A stretch of 38,806 nucleotides of DNA from DASSKO01 sp035690425 (GTDB lineage: Bacteria > Actinomycetota > Actinomycetes > Propionibacteriales > Nocardioidaceae), in contig DASSKO010000188.1 in assembly GCA_035690425.1 (NCBI GenBank), positions 1 through 38,806 of the forward strand. The letters are read 5' to 3'. Both the position numbers and the translations under genes were made by a program. Numbering within the stretch: the stretch's first letter is position 1; every line of letters starts with the position of its first letter. Shown piece after piece: positions 19,024-26,554 of the stretch. The notes under the pieces are model-generated. The model was not told the DNA's origin. It saw only the letters and a list, made by a program, of their open reading frames with translations, and searched no databases.

Positions 19024-19917
19024 TCAGGTCGGGCAGGGGTCAGTCTCCGGCGGGTCGGGCGTCTCGATGCCGGACTCGCCCAGCGTGGCTTCGAACGCTT
19101 CCTTCCAGCTGCCGTTGTCGAACGACTCGTTGATCGACTCGGTCAGGAACTCGCACATCGCGACGTCACCCTTGTAGTAGCCGATGCCGTAGCGCTCCTC
19201 GCTGAAGGGGTCGCCGACGACCTCGAGCTCGTCCGGACTCTGCGCGGCGTAGCCCAGCAGGATCGCGCCGTCGGTGGTGACCGCGTCGACCGTGCCGTTC
19301 TGCAACTGGCGCACACACGCGGAGTAGGTGTCGAACGGCACCGGGTTTGCGCCGTACTCCTCGGTGACGGTCTGGATCGACGTGGAGCCGGTCACCGAGC
19401 AGACCTTGACGCCCTGCAGGTCGTCGGGGCCGGTGATCGTGTCCTTGTCCTCCTCGCGGACGAGGAGCTGTTGACCCGTGACGTAGTAGGGGCCGGCCTG
19501 ACCGACGACCTGCTGCCGGTCCTCGGTGATGGAGTAGGACGCGATCACGATGTCGACGACCTCGTTCTGCAGGAACGGCTCGCGGTTGTCCGACACGGTC
19601 TCCTTCCAGTTGATGTCACTGGGTGAGAGACCGAGCTGCCCGGCGATGATCTTGCCCATCTCGATGTCGAAGCCGACCGGCGAGTCCTCGCCCGGCGGCT
19701 TGAAGCCGATGCCGGGCTGGTCGAACTTCACCCCGATGGTGATGTTGCCCTGCTCGGCCAGGTCGGCCATCGTCGTCCCAGTCTCGAAGTCCGGGTTGTC
19801 CACGACCGGATAGTCGACGGCCTCGCCGCTGCTGCCGCCGCCGTCGTCACCGCAGGCCGCGAGGACAAGGCCGAGCGTGATGGCCCCGGCCACTGCTGTG
19901 CTTCTGGTGAAACGCAT
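19024..19917 (-). CDS. gluB: Glutamate-type solute-binding lipoprotein GluB
   Basis: Extracellular substrate-binding protein of 297 residues, lipid-anchored. The signal peptide ends in the lipobox LAAC with Cys22, followed by a Gly/Ser/Asp linker. The mature domain is a family 3 periplasmic-binding fold; ITIGVKFDQPGIGFKPP and PVGFDIEMGKIIAGQLG are typical, as is the DNREPFLQNEVVDIVIASYSIT segment for amino-acid binders. It is 25 bp downstream of gluA. Amino-acid specificity (glutamate or aspartate likely) is inferred. Confidence 0.92.
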   Translation of the reverse strand: MRFTRSTAVAGAITLGLVLAACGDDGGGSSGEAVDYPVVDNPDFETGTTMADLAEQGNITIGVKFDQPGIGFKPPGEDSPVGFDIEMGKIIAGQLGLSPSDINWKETVSDNREPFLQNEVVDIVIASYSITEDRQQVVGQAGPYYVTGQQLLVREEDKDTITGPDDLQGVKVCSVTGSTSIQTVTEEYGANPVPFDTYSACVRQLQNGTVDAVTTDGAILLGYAAQSPDELEVVGDPFSEERYGIGYYKGDVAMCEFLTESINESFDNGSWKEAFEATLGESGIETPDPPETDPCPT

Positions 19918-19942
19918 CGTCTCCCCTTCAGTGTGTGCGGAT

Positions 19943-20722
19943 TCAGTGCTTGAGAATCTTGCCGAGGAAGTCCTTGGCGCGATCAGACGTGGGATTGGTG
20001 AAGAACTCCTCGGGCGTGGTCTCCTCGACGATCTGCCCGTCGGACATGAAGACCACCCGGTGTGCCGCCGTACGGGCGAAGCCCATCTCGTGGCTGACGA
20101 CGACCATGGTCATCCCCTCCTTGGCCAGGTCGACCATGGTGTCGAGCACCTCCTTGATCATCTCCGGGTCGAGCGCGGAGGTGGGCTCGTCGAACAGCAT
20201 GACCTTGGGCCGCATCGCCAGGGCGCGAGCGATCGCGACGCGCTGCTGCTGACCACCCGAGAGCTGCGCGGGATACTTCTCGGCCTGGTCGGCCACGCCG
20301 ACCTGCTCGAGCAGCTGCCGGGCGTGCTCCCGAGCGTCAGCATCCTTGACCCTGCGCACCTTCACCGGACCGAGCATGACGTTTTGCAGCACGGTCTTGT
20401 GCGCGAACAGGTTGAAGGCCTGGAAGACCATGCCGACGTCGGCGCGCAGACCGGCCAGCTCCTTGCCCTCTGCGGGAAGCGGCTTGCCGTCGAGGCGGAT
20501 CTCGCCCTTCTCGATCGGCTCCAGGCGGTTGATGGCGCGGCACAGCGTCGACTTGCCCGACCCGGAGGGCCCGATCACGACGACGACCTCGCCCCGGTCG
20601 ATGGAGAGGTTGATGTCCTGTAGGACATGCAGATCGCCAAACCACTTGTTGACGCCGTCGAGCACGACGAGCGGTTCCCCCGGCCGTGCCGTCGAGTCGG
20701 TTGTCGGTGCCGCTTCGGTCAT
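19943..20722 (-). CDS. gluA: Amino-acid ABC transporter ATPase GluA
   Basis: ATPase of 259 residues, first gene of gluABCD. Walker A GPSGSGKST is at residues 51-59; then come LSGGQQQRVAIARAL, Walker B VMLFDEPTSALDPE and SHEMGFAR with the H-loop. The N-terminal ~15 residues are low complexity. ATG 20722 is preferred over the upstream in-frame start because a -10-like TAGGTT (20735-20730, minus strand) ends 7 nt before it, as in the other apparently leaderless genes here. The operon diverges from miaB. Confidence 0.93.
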   Translation of the reverse strand: MTEAAPTTDSTARPGEPLVVLDGVNKWFGDLHVLQDINLSIDRGEVVVVIGPSGSGKSTLCRAINRLEPIEKGEIRLDGKPLPAEGKELAGLRADVGMVFQAFNLFAHKTVLQNVMLGPVKVRRVKDADAREHARQLLEQVGVADQAEKYPAQLSGGQQQRVAIARALAMRPKVMLFDEPTSALDPEMIKEVLDTMVDLAKEGMTMVVVSHEMGFARTAAHRVVFMSDGQIVEETTPEEFFTNPTSDRAKDFLGKILKH

Positions 20723-20840
20723 GGCGACGAACCTAGCGGGGCAGCACGGTCCGTAGCCATCCTCCACGCCAAGGTCGGCAGATCGATATGAACTCGATAG
20801 GACTACTCAGCGTGATTTCGGCCGCCGCGCACACCCGCCG

Positions 20841-20846
20841 TACGCT
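20841..20846 (+). promoter_or_regulatory. -10 element of miaB (leaderless)
   Basis: TACGCT lies 9 nt before the miaB ATG at 20856, so transcription would begin at or next to the start codon. No convincing -35 is visible. The same hexamer and a similar spacing occur before dapF. Confidence 0.5.
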
Positions 20847-20855
20847 GGGCTCGTT

Positions 20856-22343
20856 ATGTCTGCGATCTCCACCACCGACGCCGCCCGCACCTACGAGGTG
20901 CGCACCTACGGCTGCCAGATGAACGTGCACGACTCCGAGCGGCTGTCCGGCCTGCTCGAGGACGCCGGCTACGTCCGCGCGCCCGAGGCCGACCAGGCAG
21001 ACGTCGTCGTGTTCAACACCTGCGCGGTGCGCGAGAACGCCGACAACCGGCTCTACGGCAACCTCGGCCACCTCGCGCCGGTCAAGGCGCAGCGACCCGG
21101 GATGCAGATCGCGGTCGGCGGCTGCCTGGCGCAGAAGGACCGCGACACGATCACCGCGAAGGCGCCCTGGGTCGATGTGGTGTTCGGCACCCACAACCTC
21201 GGCTCGCTGCCGGTGCTGCTCGAGCGCGCCCGGGTAGCCGAGGAGGCTCAAGTGGAGATCCTGGAGTCGCTGGAGGTATTCCCGTCCACGCTGCCGACCC
21301 GCCGCGAGTCGGCGTACTCGGCGTGGGTGTCGGTGAGCGTCGGCTGCAACAACACCTGCACGTTCTGCATCGTGCCGTCGCTGCGCGGCAAGGAGAAGGA
21401 CCGGCGGCCCGGCGAGGTGCTTGCCGAGATCGAGGCGCTGGTCGCCGAGGGCGTCAGCGAGGTCACGTTGCTCGGGCAGAACGTCAACTCCTACGGCGTG
21501 GAGTTCGGCGACCGGTTTGCGTTCGGCAAGCTGCTGCGGGCGTGTGGGCAGATTGAGGGCCTGGAGCGGGTGCGCTTCACCTCGCCGCACCCGCGTGACT
21601 TCACCGACGACGTGATCGAGGCGATGGCGCAGACTCCGAACGTGATGCCGTCGTTGCACATGCCGCTGCAGTCCGGATCCGACCCGGTGCTCAAGGCGAT
21701 GAAGCGGTCCTACCGGCGCGACCGCTACCTCGGGATCATCGAGCGGGTCCGTGCGGCCATGCCCGACGCGGCGATCACCACTGACATCATCGTGGGCTTC
21801 CCGGGCGAGACCGAGGAGGACTTCGGCCAGACCCTGGAGGTCGTGCGGCAGGCACGGTTCTCCGGTGCCTTCACCTTCCAGTACTCCAAGCGGCCCGGCA
21901 CGCCGGCGGCCGAGATGGCCGACCAGCTGCCGAAGCAGGTCGTGCAGCAGCGTTACGAGCGCCTCGTGGACCTGGTCAACGAGATCGCCTGGGAGGAGAA
22001 CCAGCGGCTCGTCGGCAGCACCGTCGAGCTGCTGGTGGCCGAGGGGGAAGGCCGCAAGGACGCCGCGACCCATCGGCTTTCCGGCCGGGCGCCGGACAAC
22101 CGGCTGGTGCACTTCGTGCCGGCTCCGGGGGTGGTCGTGCGTCCGGGCGACATGGTCCGGGCGGAGGTCACCTACGCCGCACCGCACCACCTGGTGTCGG
22201 ACTCGCCGGTCACGTCCGTGCGGCGTACCCGCGCCGGCGACGCGTGGGAGGCGCGCGCGGCTGCGCCGAAGGGCGTTTTGCTCGGGATGCCGAGCGTGGG
22301 CGTCCCGGACCCGCTGCCGGCGGTGTCGAGCCCCTGCGGCTGA
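20856..22343 (+). CDS. miaB: tRNA-2-methylthio-N6-dimethylallyladenosine synthase MiaB
   Basis: Radical-SAM methylthiotransferase of 495 residues that adds the 2-methylthio group to i6A37 of tRNAs, after MiaA (also encoded here). The N-terminal UPF0004 domain has three cluster cysteines in TYGCQMN (Cys20), FNTCAVREN and VGGCLAQ. The radical-SAM motif CNNTCTFC places Cys164, Cys168 and Cys171. A TRAM domain follows (VELLVAEGEG ... GDMVRAEVTYA). A C-terminal tail of about 40 residues is not conserved in the families I know. A palindrome begins 10 bp after the stop and may also end transcription. Confidence 0.95.
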   Translation: MSAISTTDAARTYEVRTYGCQMNVHDSERLSGLLEDAGYVRAPEADQADVVVFNTCAVRENADNRLYGNLGHLAPVKAQRPGMQIAVGGCLAQKDRDTITAKAPWVDVVFGTHNLGSLPVLLERARVAEEAQVEILESLEVFPSTLPTRRESAYSAWVSVSVGCNNTCTFCIVPSLRGKEKDRRPGEVLAEIEALVAEGVSEVTLLGQNVNSYGVEFGDRFAFGKLLRACGQIEGLERVRFTSPHPRDFTDDVIEAMAQTPNVMPSLHMPLQSGSDPVLKAMKRSYRRDRYLGIIERVRAAMPDAAITTDIIVGFPGETEEDFGQTLEVVRQARFSGAFTFQYSKRPGTPAAEMADQLPKQVVQQRYERLVDLVNEIAWEENQRLVGSTVELLVAEGEGRKDAATHRLSGRAPDNRLVHFVPAPGVVVRPGDMVRAEVTYAAPHHLVSDSPVTSVRRTRAGDAWEARAAAPKGVLLGMPSVGVPDPLPAVSSPCG

Positions 22344-22352
22344 CCTGCCCGC

Positions 22353-22435
22353 GGGCGTCTTTCACTGTCCCGTGAAACACGTACGGGGTTGCGCGCAAAT
22401 CGCGTACGTCTTTCACGGCTCCGTAGAAGACGCCC
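22353..22435. repeat. Long palindrome, left of the DUF559 gene
   Basis: Arms 22353-22385 and 22403-22435 are complementary at 27 of 33 positions, around a 17-nt loop that itself contains TTGCGCGCAA. Each arm holds a nested TTTCAC ... GTGAAA-like palindrome, so a cloverleaf or cruciform is possible. The sequence family (TTTCACGG, CCGTGAAA, GACGTACG) recurs only on the other side of the neighbouring gene. Confidence 0.85.
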
Positions 22436-22496
22436 CGCCCGATGGCCTGTGGACAACGAAAGCGCGGTACGTCGATCCGCGGCAGGCTGTGCAGGC

Positions 22497-23453
22497 ATGG
22501 CCAAACCACCGGTTCGCAAGCCGAAGCTCGACCCGTCGGTGCCCTTCACCCGGGCGGAGGCGCGCCTGGCCGGTATCGGCGTGCGCGAGTTGCGCGGGCC
22601 GAGGTACCAACGGTTGTTCTACAACAGCTATGTGGCCGCGAGCGTGCCGGTCACGCCGTTGCTGCGCGCCACGGCGGCGCTGATGGTGAGCCCCGCGGGT
22701 TCGTACGCCAGTCATTTCACCGCGGGCGAGATGTGGAGCGGCTGGGTTCCCGAGCAGTTCGCTACCCACGTCAGCTCACCGGCTGCCCAGAGCCGCTGCC
22801 AACGCAGGGGCATCCGCAACCACGACCGCAAGGACACCGCAGCGATCGTGACGTACCGCGGCGTTCGGGTCACCGACCCGGCCCAGACCTTCCTCGACCT
22901 CGCCACCGAGGTGAACCTTGTCGAGCTGGTGGTGTTCGGCGACTCGCTGGTCACCGCGAAGCGAACGACACCGCAGCGCCTGGTGCAGGCTGCCGATGCA
23001 TGGGTCGGCAAGGGTTCCCGGACGGCTCGCCGAGCCGCCCGCTATGTGCGCAGCGGTGTGGACTCCCCGATGGAGTCGAGGCTGCGGATGCTGATCGTGC
23101 TGGCCGGCCTGCCCGAGCCGAAGGTCAACATGATTCTCCGACACGCTGACGGCTCCTGGTGGATGCGCTTCGACCTCAGCTATCCCGATCTCAGGTTGAT
23201 CGTCGAGTACGACGGCCGGCAGCACGCGGATGACGATGCTCAGTGGGACCATGACCTGGACCGTCGGGAAGATCTCGACCGGCTGGGGTGGCGGATCGTC
23301 ATCGTTCGCTCGAAGGGCGTCTACGTCGAGCCCGAGCGCACCCTGCGGCGGGTGGCCAGCGCCCTGCGCGAGCGTGGCTGCCAGTCGGTGCCCCGCCGGT
23401 TCAAGGACGAGTGGCGGCTGTACTTCCCGGGCCGCACGGCCAAGGCCGCCTGA
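22497..23453 (+). CDS. DUF559-domain (Vsr-like nuclease fold) protein
   Basis: Protein of 318 residues. The C-terminal third contains a DUF559 domain, related to the Vsr/very-short-patch endonuclease fold: MRFDLSYPDLRLIVEYDG, then RQHADD, DLDRREDL and GWRIVIV, with acidic residues in the expected strand positions. The N-terminal ~100 residues (FTRAEARLAGIGVRELRG) resemble the start of AbiEi-like or transcriptional-regulator proteins often joined to DUF559, though this is weak. ATG 22497 begins the recognisable region. The gene is flanked on both sides by related long palindromes, and its stop lies inside the right one. No partner gene is adjacent. Enzymatic activity and biological role are unknown. 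Confidence 0.75.
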   Translation: MAKPPVRKPKLDPSVPFTRAEARLAGIGVRELRGPRYQRLFYNSYVAASVPVTPLLRATAALMVSPAGSYASHFTAGEMWSGWVPEQFATHVSSPAAQSRCQRRGIRNHDRKDTAAIVTYRGVRVTDPAQTFLDLATEVNLVELVVFGDSLVTAKRTTPQRLVQAADAWVGKGSRTARRAARYVRSGVDSPMESRLRMLIVLAGLPEPKVNMILRHADGSWWMRFDLSYPDLRLIVEYDGRQHADDDAQWDHDLDRREDLDRLGWRIVIVRSKGVYVEPERTLRRVASALRERGCQSVPRRFKDEWRLYFPGRTAKAA

Positions 23454-23544
23454 CCGTCCTTCACCGTTCCGTGGAAGACGTACGCGGTCGGCCGCAAACC
23501 GCGTACGTCTTCCACGGGACCGTGAAAGACGTACGGAACGGTCA
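23451..23544. repeat. Long palindrome, right of the DUF559 gene
   Basis: Arms 23458-23488 and 23498-23528 match at 28 of 31 positions around a 9-nt loop. An outer 7-bp pair (23451-23457 with 23538-23544) extends the structure over the converging stop codons of the DUF559 and glycosyltransferase genes. The internal motifs match those of the left palindrome (22353-22435). It may also serve as a bidirectional terminator. Confidence 0.85.
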
Positions 23545-24714
23545 GCGCGCCTTCCCGGCCAGCAGGCCCTCGAGCAGCTCCTCCCACCGGGTGACGACCA
23601 CGGAGGGGCTCCGCTGCTGCGCCGACTCCCGCGCGGCAGCGCCGAGCTTCAGCCGTCCCTCGGGGCCGAGCTCGATCATCCGGATGATCGCCTCCGCCAT
23701 GCCGTCCACGTCCCGGTGGGGCACCAGCAGACCGTCGACCTCGTGAGTGATGATGTCGCGCGGGCCGGTGGGGCAGTCGAAGCTGACGACGGGTACGCCG
23801 CAGGACATCGCCTCGACCAGCACCATGCCGTAGCCCTCCACTCGAGAGCTGAGCACGAAGACGGAGGAGGCGGCCATCTCGGCTTGCAGCTGGGTGCTGA
23901 ACCCCATCAGCCGGACCGAGCTCTGCAGCTCCAGCCGGCGGATCTGCTCCTCCAGATCCGGCCGTCGACTGCCTTCGCCGTAGATCCGCAGCTGCCAGTC
24001 CGGATGGCGCGCAGCCACCTGGGACCAGGCGTCGACCAGCAGGTCGAAGCCCTTGCTCCGGCTCAGGCGGCCGGCCGCGACCACGACCTTGTGCTGCTGG
24101 TCCGACAGCTCGCCGGTGTATTCAGGCGTGCTGTTGGTCATCGTGCGCACGGTCACGTCGTGGCCGAGCACTTCGTTATAGCGGCGGGTGTCCTGCTCGG
24201 TGAGCACGAGGAAGGCGTCGAGACGGGCGGCGTACCGCTGGTAGGCACGGATGATCCCACCCGCGCGGCTGACGTAGGGCCGGTGGTCCTGCGCGACCCG
24301 TACGTAACGTTTCCGGCCGAGGCGTGCGAGCGCGACGTTGAGGCCGGGCTGCATGCTGATCACCGCACCGTCGCGCACCGACCACAGATACCGGGCCAGC
24401 ACCAGATCGGTGTAAAGGCTGTAGTGGTCGTAGCGCGGTTCGCGCTTCGGCATGATGCGGCTGGGCTGCCGCATCAGCCAGCGCCGCAGCCACGTGCGGC
24501 GGCCGTTGCGTAGGTGCGCAGGGATCGTACGGGTCAACGACGTCACGGCGACGTTGGTGGGGAGCCTGTGCACGCTGGGAGCTCGAGGCCGGCGGATGCT
24601 GACGAGCTCGACCTCGTGTCCACGCCGGGCCAGCTCCTCGCTCAGCCCTAACGACACCGTGAGCACGCCGCCGCCCTCACCGTACAGATCGTGCTGCAAG
24701 ATACGGATCTTCAC
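23542..24714 (-). CDS. Glycosyltransferase family 4 protein
   Basis: Retaining GT-B glycosyltransferase of 390 residues, predicted to add a sugar to a surface glycan, glycolipid or teichoic-type polymer. The N-terminal domain opens with LQHDLYGEGGGVLTVSLGLSEELARRGHEVELVS. The C-terminal domain has AAGRLSRSKGFDLLVDAW, LRIYGEG and the donor-binding E-x7-E stretch SSRVEGYGMVLVEAMSCGVPVV. GTG 24714 is the start: GAGGAG lies 5-10 nt upstream, and the family sequence begins at once. It is divergent from the sulfotransferase-like gene, which suggests joint modification of one surface polymer. Donor and acceptor are unknown. Confidence 0.88.
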   Translation of the reverse strand: MKIRILQHDLYGEGGGVLTVSLGLSEELARRGHEVELVSIRRPRAPSVHRLPTNVAVTSLTRTIPAHLRNGRRTWLRRWLMRQPSRIMPKREPRYDHYSLYTDLVLARYLWSVRDGAVISMQPGLNVALARLGRKRYVRVAQDHRPYVSRAGGIIRAYQRYAARLDAFLVLTEQDTRRYNEVLGHDVTVRTMTNSTPEYTGELSDQQHKVVVAAGRLSRSKGFDLLVDAWSQVAARHPDWQLRIYGEGSRRPDLEEQIRRLELQSSVRLMGFSTQLQAEMAASSVFVLSSRVEGYGMVLVEAMSCGVPVVSFDCPTGPRDIITHEVDGLLVPHRDVDGMAEAIIRMIELGPEGRLKLGAAARESAQQRSPSVVVTRWEELLEGLLAGKAR

Positions 24715-24787
24715 AGGACTCCTCGACCATCGGCCCGGGCGGCGTTCCCCACGGTGGCATGCAGGATAGGCTGCGCTGCCGCGGATG

Positions 24788-24816
24788 AGGTTGCCAGATA
24801 CGCGACAAGGTTGCCA
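24788..24816 (+). repeat. AGGTTGCCA direct repeats in the GT-sulfotransferase gap
   Basis: Two identical AGGTTGCCA copies (24788-24796 and 24808-24816) are exactly 20 bp apart, about two helical turns, on the same face of the DNA. A related TTGGCA follows at 24831-24836. The position in a 142-bp divergent gap suggests an operator for a shared regulator. A -10-like TATCCT for the minus-strand gene lies close by. Confidence 0.4.
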
Positions 24817-24856
24817 AGGTCCGGCAGGTGTTGGCAGCGAAGGGAGCAGCGGCCGC

Positions 24857-25906
24857 ATGGCTGAGCGCATCGTCCTCCACATCGGCGCGCCGAAGACCGG
24901 CACGACCTATCTGCAGGCCGTGCTGTTCGAGAACCAACCGCGGTTGCGTGAGCATGGTGTGCTGGTGCCGGGCAGCAGCCGGGCTGCCCACGGGCGCGCG
25001 GCCACCGGGGTGCGGCAGGGGCCACAGGGGCGGCGACACGTCGACTGGGAGCGTCTGGTGGCTGCGGCGCAGGCGTGGCCCGGGACGGTCGTGCTCAGCA
25101 ACGAGTGGTTCTCGATGGCGCCGGCGCGCCGAGCCCGCGCGGCGCTGGCCGACCTCGGCGGCACCGAGGTGCACCTGGTCTTCACCGCCCGCGACCTCGT
25201 GGGCCAGGTGCCGGCCGCCTGGCAGGAGATGCTCAAGCGCGGGGAGTCGTCGTCGCTCGACGACTTCGTCACCTCGCTGGAGGCAACCTCGGGCCGCTGG
25301 CGCTGGTCGGTGCTCGACCCCGCGGTGGTGCTGGAGCGCTGGGGCGCGGGTCTGCCACCCGAGCGGGTGCACGTGGTCACGATGCCGCCGAGGGGATCCG
25401 ACCCGGCACTGCTGTGGGAACGCTTCGCCCGCGCCTGCTTGATCCCAGCCGGGGTGTGCGGCACCGACGTGAGCGCCGCGCGCGAGTCGCTGGGAGCCGA
25501 GTCGGCCCGGCTGCTCGAGCTGCTCGGCCCGCGCCTGCTCGACGCGGTCGACGCCGAGGCGGCCGGCTGGCAGGCGCCGTTCGAATGGATCCAGAACTAC
25601 CTGGCGCACGGGCTGATGGCGCCCCGTGGTGGCACCCGCCTCACCATGCGCCCCCAGGACGTCGCGGCAGTGCGCGAGCGGAGCCGGTCGAGCGTGCAGG
25701 CGCTGCGGGACGCGGAATACGACGTCGTCGGCGACCTGTGCGACCTCATCCCGGCATCGACCCCGCCGGATGCACGGCACCCCGACGACATCTCCGAGTC
25801 CGAGTTGCTGGAGGCGGCGATGACCCTGGTCGCGGACATGCTCAGGCGCGCCCGCGAGGACACCCGCGAGGAGGGCACCCGCGCGGGAAGTCGCCAGGAA
25901 GATTGA
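24857..25906 (+). CDS. Sulfotransferase-like protein
   Basis: Protein of 349 residues with a PAPS-binding P-loop at the N-terminus: HIGAPKTGTTYLQ, with PKTGTT at residues 12-17. This is the 5'-phosphosulfate-binding loop of P-loop sulfotransferases. A second region (VVLSNEWF ... VHLVFTARDLVGQVPAAWQEMLKRGE) fits the 3'-phosphate-binding part, as in bacterial glycan sulfotransferases. ATG 24857 is preceded by AAGGGAG 10 nt upstream; the in-frame upstream start lacks homology. The C-terminal ~40 residues are charged and low complexity. It faces the glycosyltransferase across a shared control region. The acceptor is not known, and a nonsulfating P-loop role is possible. Confidence 0.8.
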   Translation: MAERIVLHIGAPKTGTTYLQAVLFENQPRLREHGVLVPGSSRAAHGRAATGVRQGPQGRRHVDWERLVAAAQAWPGTVVLSNEWFSMAPARRARAALADLGGTEVHLVFTARDLVGQVPAAWQEMLKRGESSSLDDFVTSLEATSGRWRWSVLDPAVVLERWGAGLPPERVHVVTMPPRGSDPALLWERFARACLIPAGVCGTDVSAARESLGAESARLLELLGPRLLDAVDAEAAGWQAPFEWIQNYLAHGLMAPRGGTRLTMRPQDVAAVRERSRSSVQALRDAEYDVVGDLCDLIPASTPPDARHPDDISESELLEAAMTLVADMLRRAREDTREEGTRAGSRQED

Positions 25907-25916
25907 TATCGGTGCG

Positions 25917-26363
25917 TCAGAATCCGTGGGTGAGCACGGGCGGCAGGGCACCGGCCGACAGCCGCTCGAGCACGACGCGCTCGTGGGGGACCACGGCAGC
26001 CGGCAACGCCGTCAGGTCGAACCAACCAAGGTCGTCGGCCTTGTCGGGCTCCTGCAGCGCGGGCTCACCGGCCCAGCGCGAACAGCTGAAGAAGAAGTCG
26101 ACACGCTGGTCGATCGGTGCCTCGGAGTGCCGCCGGTGCATCGCGCACAGCGGCACCAGGTCACCGGCCCGCACCGACACGCCCACCTCCTCGCGCGCCT
26201 CCCGCACCGCCGCGGCGGGGGCGGACTCGCCCTCCTCGACGTGCCCCGCGGCCGCGGCCCAGTGGCCGTCCATGAAGCCGGTGCCCGCGCGCCGCTGCAG
26301 CAGGACCGACCCGCCGCGCAGCAGATAGACATAGGCCGCCGGCACGACGACGAAGCGGCTCAC
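25917..26363 (-). CDS. Nudix hydrolase
   Basis: Predicted nucleoside-diphosphate-linked pyrophosphohydrolase of about 148 residues. The Nudix box GHVEEGESAPAAAVREAREEVGV fits GX5EX7REUXEEXGU completely. QRRAGTGFMDGHWAAAAGH leads into it, as in MutT/NUDT-type proteins. GTG 26363 is chosen because it overlaps the TGA of the short ORF just upstream (GTGA), which implies coupling. GTG 26369, two codons earlier, is also possible. Substrate cannot be predicted. It converges with the sulfotransferase gene with 10 bp between stops. Confidence 0.88.
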   Translation of the reverse strand: MSRFVVVPAAYVYLLRGGSVLLQRRAGTGFMDGHWAAAAGHVEEGESAPAAAVREAREEVGVSVRAGDLVPLCAMHRRHSEAPIDQRVDFFFSCSRWAGEPALQEPDKADDLGWFDLTALPAAVVPHERVVLERLSAGALPPVLTHGF

Positions 26364-26524
26364 TCCCACGCGTGGGCCTGGCGGAGGCTGCCCAGGCAGG
26401 CATGGGGCGCGTCCGGCTCGCGAACCGGTGTGCAGCCACCGGCCCCGCTCCCGGCGGTGTGCGCGTTGTCGTAGGTGCCCTCAGGATGGTCGATGAGCAC
26501 GGTTCCGGTCCGGATGCGGCGCAT
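26360..26524 (-). CDS. Short hypothetical ORF coupled to the Nudix gene
   Basis: A 54-codon ORF from ATG 26524 to TGA 26360. It begins MRRIRTGTVLIDHPEG and ends SLRQAHAWE, with two cysteines and four histidines, and resembles no family I know. Evidence for being real: third codon positions are overwhelmingly G or C, as in the neighbouring genes; a -10-like TAGGGT (26536-26531, minus strand) sits 6 nt before the ATG; and its TGA overlaps the GTG of the Nudix gene (GTGA). It fills an otherwise unexplained 160-bp gap. It could still be a leader or noncoding stretch. Confidence 0.5.
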   Translation of the reverse strand: MRRIRTGTVLIDHPEGTYDNAHTAGSGAGGCTPVREPDAPHACLGSLRQAHAWE

Positions 26525-26530
26525 GAGACC

Positions 26531-26546
26531 ACCCTAGGGTTAGGCT
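26531..26546. promoter_or_regulatory. Overlapping divergent -10 elements
   Basis: ACCCTA (26531-26536; TAGGGT on the minus strand) serves the short ORF/Nudix unit, and TAGGCT (26541-26546) serves the LigB-like gene on the plus strand. Only 4 bp separate them, so each promoter's -35 region would fall near the other's transcription start. They should compete for polymerase. Confidence 0.5.
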
Positions 26547-26554
26547 CCGACATC

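Noticed and set aside
20701..20720. TTGTCGGTG on the plus strand within the gluA N-terminal codons
   Set aside because: No -10 hexamer follows at 8-9 bp, and it lies inside a coding sequence.
21327..21345. TGTCGGTG inside miaB
   Set aside because: No TANNNT at the right spacing; it is coding sequence for the radical-SAM region.
22448..22456. TGTGGACAA (TTGTCCACA on minus), a DnaA-box match before the DUF559 gene; weaker matches at 12556-12564 and 12584-12592
   Set aside because: Single isolated boxes without clustering or an AT-rich region do not make an origin; chance or local regulation is as likely.
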